A stretch of DNA of 64,000 bases from Pomacea canaliculata. Its lineage: Eukaryota > Mollusca > Gastropoda > Architaenioglossa > Ampullariidae. A program made the translations under genes and the position numbers. The notes below the pieces were generated by a model. It was not told where the DNA came from and made no database searches. It saw nothing but the letters and a program-made list of their open reading frames with translations. The stretch covers positions 33,922,327-33,986,326 of the forward strand of contig NC_037590.1 of assembly GCF_003073045.1 (NCBI RefSeq), written 5' to 3'. Positions 25,401-36,940 of the stretch are shown one piece after another (the first letter of the stretch is position 1; every line of letters starts with the position of its first letter).

Positions 25401-28400
25401 CATCTATCTCTATATTACTCATGTCTCTGTGGTGATTATGATGTAAACAAACCTACAGATGTGTATAAAAATTAATGATTATGGTCTAAACAAACCAACT
25501 GCCAGTTATAAAACACTATGATGTTGACACAGAAATGATATTGCCTACTGGTATATTTCTCGTGTCTTTTCTCCATTGTTAAGTGACACAGAACTGTGTT
25601 AATGTTCAACAACCATTTTCTGTCACTGTACTTTTTTAGTCAGGAATTAAGGGGGCACTTTTTCGGCAAAAACCTGGAGAAGACGGACCAAAACTAAAAA
25701 AATCCTTTTTACCAGTATGGTGAACACCATTCATTTAATGCTTCTTTTACAGTTTACACCAGTGAATGCAAATGTCTTGATAGCTCTATAGATCAATTCC
25801 ATCAAAACACCCATATTGAACGAGATATTCTAAAGCTTAATTGCATCATACACCTGTATTAAATGCGTTAAAGCACTCACAGACCTTGGAGGATTGGAAG
25901 GTGCCAAGACTGAAGCAAAGTACTCCTGATTAGCCTGGTTCCCACGAATGACCTCAGAAACAGTGTTGATTGTCTGTCAGAGATAACCAGTCTTGATTTT
26001 CTAAACATAATGCATTTCATGAGTTTTGAGACAGATCTATCAAAGATAATTTATTCCTCCGATCTTGGTAATCTATACAATAAGATGATATATCCTAAGG
26101 CAGAGATGCTGTTGAAAGCATACCATGGTAATGATACCAAAACACAATGATATTTTCTGTTAAACAAAATTTAAGCTGCTTTATTCCAAAAGCAGTATAC
26201 TTTCACTTTTGAAAGACATGTGTTGGCATAAAAACAATAGTCCAAAAGCCTCATGAAGAGTGAAAATATGAGCCATATTGCTGATAAGAGAGAAAAGAGA
26301 TAAGACAATTTCAGCTCAACACAGTCACTACATAACTAGAGGCAGGAAGCACAGATATCCTGACAATTTAGGATACAATGCTTTAAAAAAAATATATTTT
26401 CATATGAGATTTTGAAATACTCTTAGGGTATCCACTTTCATTTTAGCAATTTACGGCTTGGAAATACGTTCTTATTCATGGAGTAAATGTAATTTTTTTG
26501 ACTTTCCATATCTGGCAGAAAGAAAAGAGTTCCTCAAATAGCTTAAACCGGTATTAAAGGTAGTAATAGTATTAAAACATTTACTGTGTAAAATTTTGAG
26601 ACTTTCTGAGACTACCCATTTCCATTAGCCATTGAGACAGATGAAGCAATATTTCACATCACATATAACATTTAGAGCTTATTTATTATTTTTCTGCATG
26701 GTTTTATTTACTGAGGACAAACCAAAACTGTGCTTCTGGACACCTAAACCAGACTTGGATGCAAGTATGAAGATGAAAGAACCAGTTGTTGCATGCAACT
26801 TTGTGAGGAGAGCAATCCCTTTCTCTCTTCCATTTACCTTCTTGCTCAAGAAACTGCATAAAAAGGCATCCTAGAATTTTACAGGGGTCCAAAATAAATT
26901 ATTACAATGAAGGTAATTAAGTGGCAGTCACAGCCACTGTAGTCATTGTTTTATTATTATTACTTTGCCTATAAAACTGACAAAAATTTGCACATGCGCT
27001 AAGTTGGCTTCAGGGGCAGCAACTCAGGCCATTTATAGAAAAAAAATGTGATGAGAGAAAAAGAAACAATACTTAGTCTCTAAGATAACTTATAGGGTAC
27101 TTGACAAACACATATTCATTTTCCACATTATAAAAGTTACTTTCTATTGATGATACACAGAAAGAGTTAAGCTCACCTCTGTCAGGACATCAGCTGGCAC
27201 ACCACTAGCCATAAGTATAGAACACAACTGTTGCAACAATCCTGTGAAAAGGAAATGAAATACAACAATTAGCAGGAACCTCATAAGACTGATATTCCTG
27301 TGAAGATTCATAACATCTTTGTAACTAAAAACAGTTTACTTAATAATAAATGATATGAAACTTTACCTGGATTAAAATTTGTACGTAAGATTAACTCCTG
27401 GTTTATTGGTGTAAACTCTTAAGAACATTCTAGTAAATATTTTAATGTTTATACCCATGTGAACACTACTACATACGCAATCCAAAAACAAACAAAAAAA
27501 AAAAAAGAAAGGAAGAAAGAAAAATGTCTTACCACACTGGTTCATTACTTTCTGGCAAGCCACAGTCTGATTCTGGGGGTTGCTAGGGGAGACCAGAGTG
27601 CGCACCAGCTGCAGGATGAGGTGTATATTGGTGACTTTCTGTGCTGACCAACCAGATTGCTTGCTTGGTGCTGATGCTGAGCCCAGCTCCAGAAATGGTG
27701 AAATGCGTTGAATGTAGCTGCCCTCTTTGAAAAAGTTTTGGTTGGATGCATTGTTCTTCAAGAGGTTGAGAAGAAGTAAAAGGCAGTCCTCCACTACTAT
27801 GCCTAAAAAATGAAATCAAAGGGAAATTAGCAGTGACTCTTTGTAAAATGTTCTGAACAAAAACATTCTGATCTAAAAACAAAACCAACACTACTTCATT
27901 TTTATTTAACAATTTATGGCAAATAAAACATTTTTAATTCAAAGGTTTATGAATACTATTTAAGTTAATTCAGAAAATTTTATTTTTTTCATTCTGCCAT
28001 AACTTCTGTGAAGGAGATGAAAGACAAAAATCAATAATACTCATACCTATCATGTCATTTTATAACTCTAACCTACCTCCATCACTGGCCCCTTCCTCCA
28101 CAATAATATCTAGAATTCTCTCAAAGGCATTTTCAAAAGCCACAATCTTTTGAATGTTTGCATGTCCCTTTGTCAGCTGATTTAAAAGCAGCAAAGCCTA
28201 GTAACGAAAAGAAATGTTACTGAATGATTTCTTTACAGTAAACTCAGATAACAGATTATTAAGTCATTCACGATACTTGAACCTTTTTCATCCAGCTTTA
28301 ACATTTTCGTAATGTAAGCTGACAGGTTAGGGGAAAAAAGCTACATATGCATGGAGTTTACTACTCTTCCTGCTTTATAATAATGGAACATGAATAAGAT

Positions 28401-30842
28401 TGACTAGGTCATTAAAGACATGTATATGAGGTATACGTAAAATTACATGTAATAAAATTTTTTCTTTGTAACCTTACCAATGCAAAGACTTGAGAAAAAT
28501 AAATAAGAAATAAATTTTACAAAAGAAAGATAAACAAGTGATGGCAGGCATTCAAAGAATGGTGATTTATTTACATCATTGCGGATGATCTCGCGACTGT
28601 CAACCAACAGGTCCATGAGTTTGGATACTGCCATTGGAATTACAAGAATGCATTCTTGAAGATCTTTAAGCCTGTTGGTCAGCAGCACAGTCAAGAGCCT
28701 CACAGTTGGCCATCGGATATGAAAATCATACTCCTGAACACATCACATGCACATAAATATGCGAACATGTTTATTCATACATCTCAGCCTTGCCATAACT
28801 GCCTTTAACCACTAACAGTGAATAGGAACATGCCATAATATGCTTGACAGATAAATGAAACAAATTAAATGAATAAGTTTAAGAAATTATTAAAATATTT
28901 TTGAAGTATTAGTCAAAGGGTCATAACAAAGAAATACCTCTAATAAAGAAATAAGCATGGTAACATTCTCTTGCTTCTTGATAAAGATTTCAGTGAACTG
29001 CTCTCCCAGATCAACAGAAGATTTTGAGGTCATTTCATCTGGACAAAACAGACATTATACTATAGCCACATGTAGATTACTCTACAGATCTAATAGATGT
29101 TATATAGATTCAAATTCTGGAATTATTGAATAACGTCAGGGAAACAGACATTTATATTTTATTTGGATACCCATATTTTTGTAATGAGACACCATAAAAA
29201 AAGTTCACACTAAAAAGTTTAAAATACTATGCAGATCAATAACAGCAGTTACATGTAACTATGAAACAAGCAGTTATACATAAGCATATCTTACCCTCTT
29301 CTGAAGGCTCATTTGACATCACGTTAAAAAGTGTGTCCAAAGCATAACCTGTGATTTCCACATCACTCCTATGGGGGAAAAAAAATCATAACCTTTTCTT
29401 ATAAACAGCTGAAACCCAATTTGTACAAATGTGATTTTGAATGCATTATCTGAGCATATCATCTATAAATTAATAGCTACTGTCAATTTGAACTTAGTGG
29501 TAGTGACAACTTTACTGCACACTATAAAGAATTATTAATGTCCATAATGATTTAAACAATTGACAAAAGTTACGAACCTCTTTATCATAAAATAACCTAA
29601 TACAAATAATCAGATAATTTGCAAACTTAAAGTGTTTAAACTTTTTTAAATATGAAGATTTTACAGCATATATCAATATCATGAATGAGAACTGTTTTAG
29701 AAAAACTGCATACATTTTACCACAACATGCACATATGTTATGATATTAATACCTATCAGTCTCCAGTACTTTGGTAAGAACATCCATTGCTTGGGTTCCA
29801 ACTTCAAGCCGGAACTTCTGAAAGAGATGTTATTTCTTTTATTCCCCATGTAAGCACATGTGTTGGGTGCTACACCTAAATAAACTGTTAGGAATAAAAG
29901 GTTGGCAGTGGTCAAGAAAATAATATTTTTGCTTCTGAGTTTCATGAGTTCCATGATTAATTATCTAGTCTGATGTCCAGTGTGAATATATTCAGTAAAC
30001 AGAATGCATTTATTAATGCAACATGTCAATAAGACATTCATATATCCTAGCAACAACCATTGTTTAAAATGGCAAATGGTTTTCTTCATGTTGTATAAAA
30101 TTATTACTGTTCTGAATTGAAGCTTTGCAATTTCAAACATTGTCTCACCCCATACACCAATTACCCCATCCCCACATATACATACACAGAGGGTGAAAGA
30201 GAGAGCACAACAGAGTATTCAACAACGCGGTTCTGCACCTTTGACAACGCCTTGAGAGCTCTAACAGCATCTCGTCTGTCTTCAAGTAAAGATGAGGTTT
30301 GCACCCGATGGCACAATCTTTCAATCTAAAAAGCACGAAAAAGAAAATATATGAGTAAAGCCCTCACAAATACACATGAAATAAAGCTGTTTTCTTTTGA
30401 AAATCTGTTAATAAAACATTGTCATTGCTCTACTGCGAAGTGAAAAGATGTTGCAGTGCTACACGCCTGTCGCTCGGTAAAAACAAAGAACAGGGGTGTA
30501 GAAAATATCCGACAGCCGTCAAAAGTGATCTAGCCGAAAAGTCATGTACTATGTCTTGATATATGCCCCAAACAGAATTTTAAAAAAAAATCTGTTCATG
30601 CGTCTACAATAATAAGGAATACTTATAACTCGCCAAACACTAGTTTGGCGTCTGCTGTCGTGGTCACACTGACGTGTGCAAGCGGTTACAGATCAACATT
30701 AACTCATAACAGTCTTCTTTATAAATATTCTATTCATTAGCACTTCTCATCGAAAAGATTGTCTTTCACCACTTACCGTCTCAGCACTAGACGGTTGTTC
30801 ACCGCCTTGCTGAGTTCCAAGAAAATTTCGGAAGTAGTCCAT
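19430..30842 (-). CDS. USO1: General vesicular transport factor p115 (USO1), 22 coding exons
   Basis: Peripheral Golgi tether that links COPII/COPI vesicles to cis-Golgi membranes with GM130/giantin, Rab1 and SNAREs. Minus-strand exons, 5' to 3': 30777-30842, 30239-30325, 29753-29817, 29295-29368, 28938-29038, 28575-28733, 28077-28197, 27533-27802, 27177-27241, 25885-25973, 25046-25200, 24613-24821, 24039-24149, 23541-23662, 22968-23149, 22069-22178, 21673-21811, 21178-21302, 20700-20915, 20254-20406, 19730-19891, 19430-19489. Every junction has GT/AG signals and matching phase. The sum is about 946 residues (human about 962). The N-terminal two thirds is the armadillo-type globular head (VRALKALSK, GYALDTLFNV, VAFENAFERI, GSYIQRISPF, QPFVLRCAVLYCFQSFLY, TRIGLLMLLCTWMADCPIAV). 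Heptad-rich coiled coil follows from about residue 660. The C-terminus has QDDLLVLLADQDGKI, then an acidic tail ending MGEEA. The gene is complete and intact. Confidence 0.97.
22320..22790. repeat. Possible dispersed repeat in a USO1 intron
   Basis: The segment opens with TTTATAAAGCACCCACTC and TCCATGGTGCTCAC, a layout I associate with short non-autonomous repeats common in mollusc genomes. A comparable end (GATGTGCTTTACAAGC) lies near 42009 in the MRE11 paralogue. No terminal repeats were found, so the boundaries are a guess. Confidence 0.25.
24480..24565 (-). mobile_element. Weak tRNA-SINE-like fragment in a USO1 intron
   Basis: On the minus strand, GGTGGTTCAGTAGCTAATTC resembles an A box, with a poor B box (ATGGATTTTGGCAC) downstream. 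It abuts the donor side of USO1 exon 12. This is degenerate and could be chance. Confidence 0.25.
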
Positions 30843-32758
30843 CTTGTGGTCGTGTCTTCCGGAAGACGCATGCGCCGACGTGGCATATCCCACAATGCTG
30901 TGGGAAAGGAACTAGCTGTCTGCTTCCGATTAAGTATTTCACTTCTGCTACAGCGTCTTTCCTGGGTGAAACAAAAAAGAAGAAAAAAAGGCATTTTTCA
31001 AAGCAGACATAGGGTCTGAATCCCTGTGCTCGATTCTGGTAATTTTTTTTCAGGCGTTTTTATATCGTCAGGACATCACGGTTTGCTGTCATGTGTTTCA
31101 TTCTTTATAACGCTAGTCGCTAGAGGAAAGTATACGGGCTGAAAGAATTCTCTTCATAAACTACTTGTATTCATTAGAGACAAGCATAATAATAAATAAT
31201 GTGAAAAATGTGAACTTATAACGCGCAGCATCACACAAAGATAGATTGCACTCTCTGCGCAGACCAGTAATGATAATTGACAGTGGACAGCTAGGTACTA
31301 TAAGGACACGGAACAACATCCAAGATATGATCAGGTACAAGAGTAAAAAAAGCAATGGGTTATAAGTTATTAAGGGATATAAACAGTGTAAGATAGAGTC
31401 GTTATATTATATGATGGTTAGCACAACAGGCAGTGTTACAAAGGAGTTAAGAATAGTAATTCAGGGACAGTACTTAGTGAACAGCGTATATCATCCCCGG
31501 CCACATATATATATATAGTGGTCGATTCCATATGCTGCTACATTATTATTATTTAGCGTCGTAGAGACAGACACACGCGCACACATGCAGAAAATGACAA
31601 TAACACTGGCAATGACAAGGGACATTTCTTTATTCCCGAGTGTGGTAGGATAAACAGAACTCAATTATTTTCTACATCTAACCCTCGTCTTAAGAAAAGT
31701 ACTAAACTGCTATATAGACAGCTACAAAAACAGACATGACAGAGAGGTGAAGAAAGACGTAGTTACATAATATTTGTAGAACTTTCGTGTAGTTATGAAT
31801 ACCTGTTAACATTCATTCGATCTTATCCATGTCAGATGCGGGTGCTGCTACTATATAGGTTTGTCAATGGTGCATGTCGAGCGGGTATACAGAGAAAAGT
31901 TTTATGTGTAAAGAGAGAAACAAATTAATCAGGTACGCTTGCGAGTAAACACACGCTTGAATGACTGCATAAAATAAGCAGGTTGTCCACAAGGAGACAT
32001 AATTGTGTGTGGGTAAACGCGGAAGGAACAATTGTGAAGCATAACCAAAAGGCAGCATTTTGACCTTATTTTAATGCCATTACAAGATTTCTTTACTTTT
32101 ACTTTTGACAGAATGCTGTATGTTTTTTTTTTTTCTCTTTTCGTTCTTTCAGATGCTGATGTTGACAGTTGCTTTAGTGGATGGCATACAGTTAAGAAAT
32201 CTACAGACAAAATCGGCGGTTCTAGATCCTTTTCATCACGGCAAGATATACAATATTTTGGGATGTATACGGTCGTGTTGATGTTAGACTAAGAACAAAT
32301 CTGAGATAAAGATCAAAGGGCTCTTGATGAAAGAAACATCCACGAGAAAATGGTCACATTTGTTTTTTGTTTTTTTTAAACTGGAAAATTTAAAATATAC
32401 ATACAATCATCTACCTCTGTTAAATAATAGTTGCTGGGGTAAGAGAATAGCCAAACAGGTTAGAAAAAAACCCGATAAGAAAGCAGGAGGGGTGATTAGA
32501 AGGAGGCAGAATGACTTAGAGACACTATATATCACAAGCTTCCGTTTAACAAACTGACTAAAATTTTAATTAGCTGATAACTCCCATCCACTTCGATAGG
32601 AATTGGACAACAGACACATCGAAGTCGTAGTTTAACAGTTCCCCGATATCTGCACTCTTTTATTCCGTCAGCAATCCGCATATACAACCAAATCATGAGT
32701 AGGACATGTCTTTGAGTGAAGGTTCCCATGCAACTGACACCCGTTGTATTTTATCTTT
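30843..32758. other. USO1 upstream region and intergenic space
   Basis: The USO1 5' untranslated region and promoter must lie here, with a GC-richer stretch at about 30840-30920. No TATA box is obvious. The rest holds only short unsupported frames and a CA-rich stretch near 31570-31590. The C1q-domain gene's poly-A signal at 32658-32663 is at its right end. Confidence 0.5.
32658..32663 (-). terminator. Candidate poly-A signal of the C1q-domain gene
   Basis: AATAAA on the minus strand, about 95 nt past the C1q gene stop codon. Confidence 0.5.
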
Positions 32759-34284
32759 TTAGGTAGAAGATATTCGAAACCCCGCAAACGTTGTGTAAAA
32801 TTCTCCCCAGAACTGACTCCCCAGCGTTATCCTGACCATGATTCTCTCCCCTTGAACGAGGTGTGTAGTCACCATGGTGCTGCCGTTTTCAAAATTTGAG
32901 TAACCTACGTGCGCACGTGCCAGAGTCGACCCGTTTTTTGTGATGTCGAGAAACAAGCGTTCCTCGTCTAGGTTGTGAAGCATCGTCTGCAAAATAATAA
33001 TAAAAAAACCACTCTTCATTCCTGTGCTGTACAAAATACCTGCTTAAAGGTCTACAAGAGTGCAATGATTTGTTTTCAAACAACTAGGTTGAGCTCAGAA
33101 GAGAGCACTTTTAGCAAAATCAGTGTAAAACTGTTTCGTTCTCAAGGTACAAGCCCACAAACATAATAAGCACATAACAAACCTAATATCAGGAATGTAC
33201 ATAGTGTACGTAGATGCACTTACGTCCTCAACGCTACAGTAGAGGATCTGCAATGATAGGTGAATGTGGCGTTTCCATTGACATTCATGACATTTTATGG
33301 CAGAGTGTGTGTGTGTGTGGAGTAAATGTTCACTCATATTTTTTTTTTTTTTTTTTTGACTGGGGAGGTACCTTATAATGAGCGTAAACCATAACCAGAT
33401 AACTATAGTAACTTGAAAAAAATCGTATTAACTCTTGTCGACTATGATAGCAATAGAATGGAATGGCATTGTAAGAATATATTTGAGAAACAACTACAGC
33501 GACTGTTACAATCTTATATTGTCTCGTTTTTCTAAACACTGGAAATAGATTATTCAGCAGATTTACCTGAAGGAAAAAGACATAGGATCCTGCCACTGGG
33601 GCCGTGAAGAAGCCTGTCTCAGGATCGTAGCCATCGCCGGCGTTGTACACGACGTCGTCAAAAACGATCGTTTCGTACAGCCGCAGTCCATGGACATCGG
33701 CCAGCTTCTTCCTCGCTGTGAAGCCCACCGCACGCTGGGTGTCATCTTGTTTAAAGCAGATTATGTTTGAGAATAGAGGTTAAAAAAAAAAAAAAAATCA
33801 CTAAGAAAAAGGATCACTAAAAAAGCGATTTTTGATTTCTTTCTTTTGGAAAAAAAGCCACCTTGACTGTATTTCATGACATTCATTTACAAAAAGTATT
33901 TATAAATTAGGTATGTATATGTACGTATAGCGTTGAATGGACGTGTTATTGGCTAAAATAAGATCAGAAGGAGGCTAGATAGGCTAACAAAATAAATGTA
34001 AAAAGTACACATGAAGAAGGTTTAGAAACTTGGCCTGTATAGTTTCTTCTTGTGTGTTTGTAGACAGGTGTGTAGCGTTTACCGATTCTGTTTTTGTTGG
34101 CTTCGACTTGCGCCGTCAGGTGAACCAGTTGTTGACTTAGCTGCTCCACAACAGCCTGCAACGGTGAGACGTCATCAGATCGTTTGCTGATACAGTTGAT
34201 AACACAAGAGGATCCTGGCGACAGTACAGCCGAAGCCAGCACCAAAATCATGCTTATTGTGTTAGCTGCAACGAATGAACCCAT
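32759..34284 (-). CDS. Secreted C1q-domain-containing protein (4 exons)
   Basis: Exons on the minus strand: 34083-34284, 33567-33745, 33224-33247 and 32759-32986. The total is 633 nt, or 210 residues, with all phases matching. Exon 1 encodes a signal peptide (hydrophobic SMILVLASAVLSPGSSC) and a short coiled-coil stretch (LQAVVEQLSQQLVHLTAQVE). Exons 2-4 encode a globular C1q domain: AVGFTARKK start, YDPETGFFTAPVAGSYVFFL core, and a C-terminal end GEFYTTFAGFRIS. There is no collagen repeat, as in many mollusc C1q proteins, which often act as soluble lectin-like recognition proteins in haemolymph; that role is inferred from the family. Exon 3 is only 24 nt. The upstream flank is part of a tandem duplication starting at 34296. 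Confidence 0.9.
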
Positions 34285-34295
34285 TCTGGGAGCAC

Positions 34296-35015
34296 CTGTT
34301 CGGGGTACTCAAGATGCAAAGTACAGGTAAACTTTGGGTTAAGCAGGATAGGAAATATTTTGGTGTCAGTGAGAACGTCAAACGTTTCGAACGCTATATA
34401 TACATATCTAAATCAACCGGTGCTACAGAACTCAGGGTCGTCAATAACTTTACACCCACGTACGTTCTGTCCTGTTTTTATTCAAATGTATTAAAATTGA
34501 AGAGGATTTTCCACGTCTCGGAAAGCAAGCTGCAAGAGAGATATATACGACAATAAAATCAGATTTACTACTGTTGATCAGGTGACTGTTCAGGGGAAAA
34601 TTCTATCCTGATTTACAAAGTCAGCTGCCTAAAGTTTATTGAAAATGCGTCTGTTTGGGGTACTCAAGATGCAAAGCGCAGGTAAACTTTGGGTGGGGCT
34701 GAAGAGGAAATATTCAGGTGTCATTGAGAACGTCAAATGTTTTGAGCACTATATTATATATCCAGATCCACTGGCGCCAGGATATGCATAAAGAAATTCA
34801 AGATTTTCCAGTGACCTGACACCCAATCCCCACTTACGTTCTGTCCTATTTTAATTCCAAATGTATTAAAATTGAAGAGACTTCCCAGCTCTCGAGAACA
34901 AGCTGCAAAAGAGATATACGGCAAATAAAATTGGAATTACTCCTGTTGATCAGGTGACTGTTCAGGGGAAATTCTATCCTGATTTATAAAGTCAGCTGCC
35001 TACAGCTTATTGAAA
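34296..35015. repeat. Tandem duplication, about 355-bp unit, upstream of the C1q gene
   Basis: A unit starting CTGTTCGGGGTACTCAAGAT at 34296 recurs as CTGTTTGGGGTACTCAAGAT at 34651. Both copies carry the GTGAGAACGTCAAA/TTGAGAACGTCAAA block and end near GTTGATCAGGTGACTGTTCA and GTCAGCTGCCTA. Substitutions and small indels separate them. The left copy begins 12 bp from the C1q start codon, so the promoter or 5' leader is probably within it. Confidence 0.85.
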
Positions 35016-35589
35016 AAGTCTCTAGTGACATTAGTTTAGAGAGCTCTTCAGTCAGTTCTAACCTGCCATTGCGCTTCAAGAGTAAACTGATTCTAAGTAA
35101 TTTCCCTCACTTCCGATGTCGTTCAGCTTTCCATTATTCAGACTCTCAGATGAAAGCCCAACAAACACCCCTTCAATCTTTGTATTTAATTCTCTCTTTT
35201 TTTCTCTTTCTATCTCGATTCCTGTGTGCTTTTTTTGCTGGCGTCTTTGAACTAGCGAGAAAGTTATATGAGTGTGTAAAAATCTGTCGTGCAGGCAAAA
35301 CCATTTCGAGTATTTACAGATAATTAAAGAATATTTTTAATCCTAAGAAAGTAACATAGCACAGCCCCCCCCCCCCCCACTTCACCCTGCCCCACAACCC
35401 GCTCTACGACTTGGCATAGACTTTTAACCAATATAGAACCCTTTATTATCCACCTTCATTACTCTTAAAGGTCAACACGAGTGCAAGATTTTTTTTTTTT
35501 CTGTGATCGAGTTTATTTTAAAACAACAATTACCCAAATATGAGTATATAATTATATAATTTTTGGTGTTGACAGCTGGCAACCTTGTG

Positions 35590-35780
35590 AATAGTGCACT
35601 AACATGACGTAGTGCACTGTTACGGCGCTCGTTGATCGCAGGTGTGAATCTTAGTAGATAATTAATTATCGGATGGATTTTGGAGGCTGAAATTAATTTT
35701 ACAGGTTAGTTTTATACCGCCTATACCTACTTATATCTGGAAAAAAAACCCAACCGTTCAGCTTGGTCTTTAAAATGTCG
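35590..35780 (+). repeat. Dispersed repeat, copy A
   Basis: Shares ACGTAGTGCACTGTTACGGCGC-like sequence, AGATAATTAATTA, GGCTGAAATT and the GCTTGGTCTTTAA end with copy B at 36775-36940, in the same order and orientation. Confidence 0.7.
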
Positions 35781-36774
35781 CCTTCCTCCATATACTCCTC
35801 CTCAACACCCCTAGACGTCCAAAGCCATTTGATCTATTTCTCAAGCAGGGAACGGGTCGTCACCCAGACACATCACCGAAATGGCTTCTCTGCCCTTGAT
35901 TAGTTGGGCCCCCGTTTCCCTCCCTTGCCCAAACTGAGGTGTCGAGCTCAATAATTTAGAGAAGGGCCATCAAGCAGGCTGCAAGTGCACTGGTATAAGT
36001 GTTGTTCGCTATACAGAGATTACCATGTCAACTACTCATAAACTTGACTCAGATGAAGTGACAGATCGAAAGCTTACAAAAGATCACAGCTGCTAGAGCT
36101 TACTGGACAAATTACGCGGGTAATATGGCCAGTGGGTGAGAGTGTGTGTGGGTTTACAGAACAAAGCTGGTTATGACAGTGCACCATTTCCTCGTGTTCT
36201 GACAAACTTACCAACGAATACCAAAGGACGGGGCTTTGTGTGAACAGCTTAAAAAAAAATTGAATGTGACAAACGTATGAGAGCTTACTGTCCTACTTTA
36301 TTTTTTCTTGGGAAACTTAAAGTACTGAAAAAATAATAATCTGTAAAATTGAACTATCCATTATTAGGATCTTAAAGCTGTGAGAGTTATGATAATGGTC
36401 AAAAGGATAAACTACATTGCATACTCCTGAGTCACGCACACACACCTCAGGCTTCTTCATCCCCTCAACCATGAAAGGCATATCAGCAGTGAAAAAAGTG
36501 CACTGATAATACAGTATATTAAACTAACCAACATGGTAATTCAGTTTAGAAGTATAGCTGCAGATACAGTGTACATACATAAATCGAATGGCAGATCTAG
36601 TTTCATGTACACGTATTTCAGTTTATCATGTACTTTTACAATATCCTGTTGAAGGTATTTGACCCTTTGGTGGTCTAGACGCCAGTGAGTGATCATGGTG
36701 GTCTAGGAGTGGATAAAAGGGTGAGAGCAGAGAGGTTTGTGAGTTGGTGACTTTGACCTGCTAGAACAAGAGAA

Positions 36775-36940
36775 CGGTGTACCAACGTGACGTAGTACAC
36801 TGTTAACGGCGCGTACTTTGCTAGCAGATAATTAATTAACGGGTTTTGTTTTGTAGGCTGAAATTTACAGGTTTCTATCGCCTTATCTACTGATATCTGC
36901 AAAAAATGCAAAACCATTTAGGCTGATCTTTAAGTCGGGA
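36775..36940 (+). repeat. Dispersed repeat, copy B
   Basis: Direct copy of 35590-35780, offset about 1.18 kb, diverged by substitutions and small indels. It contains GACGTAGTACACTGTTAACG, CAGATAATTAATTAACG and GGCTGAAATTTACAGG. No coding potential; family unknown. Confidence 0.7.
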
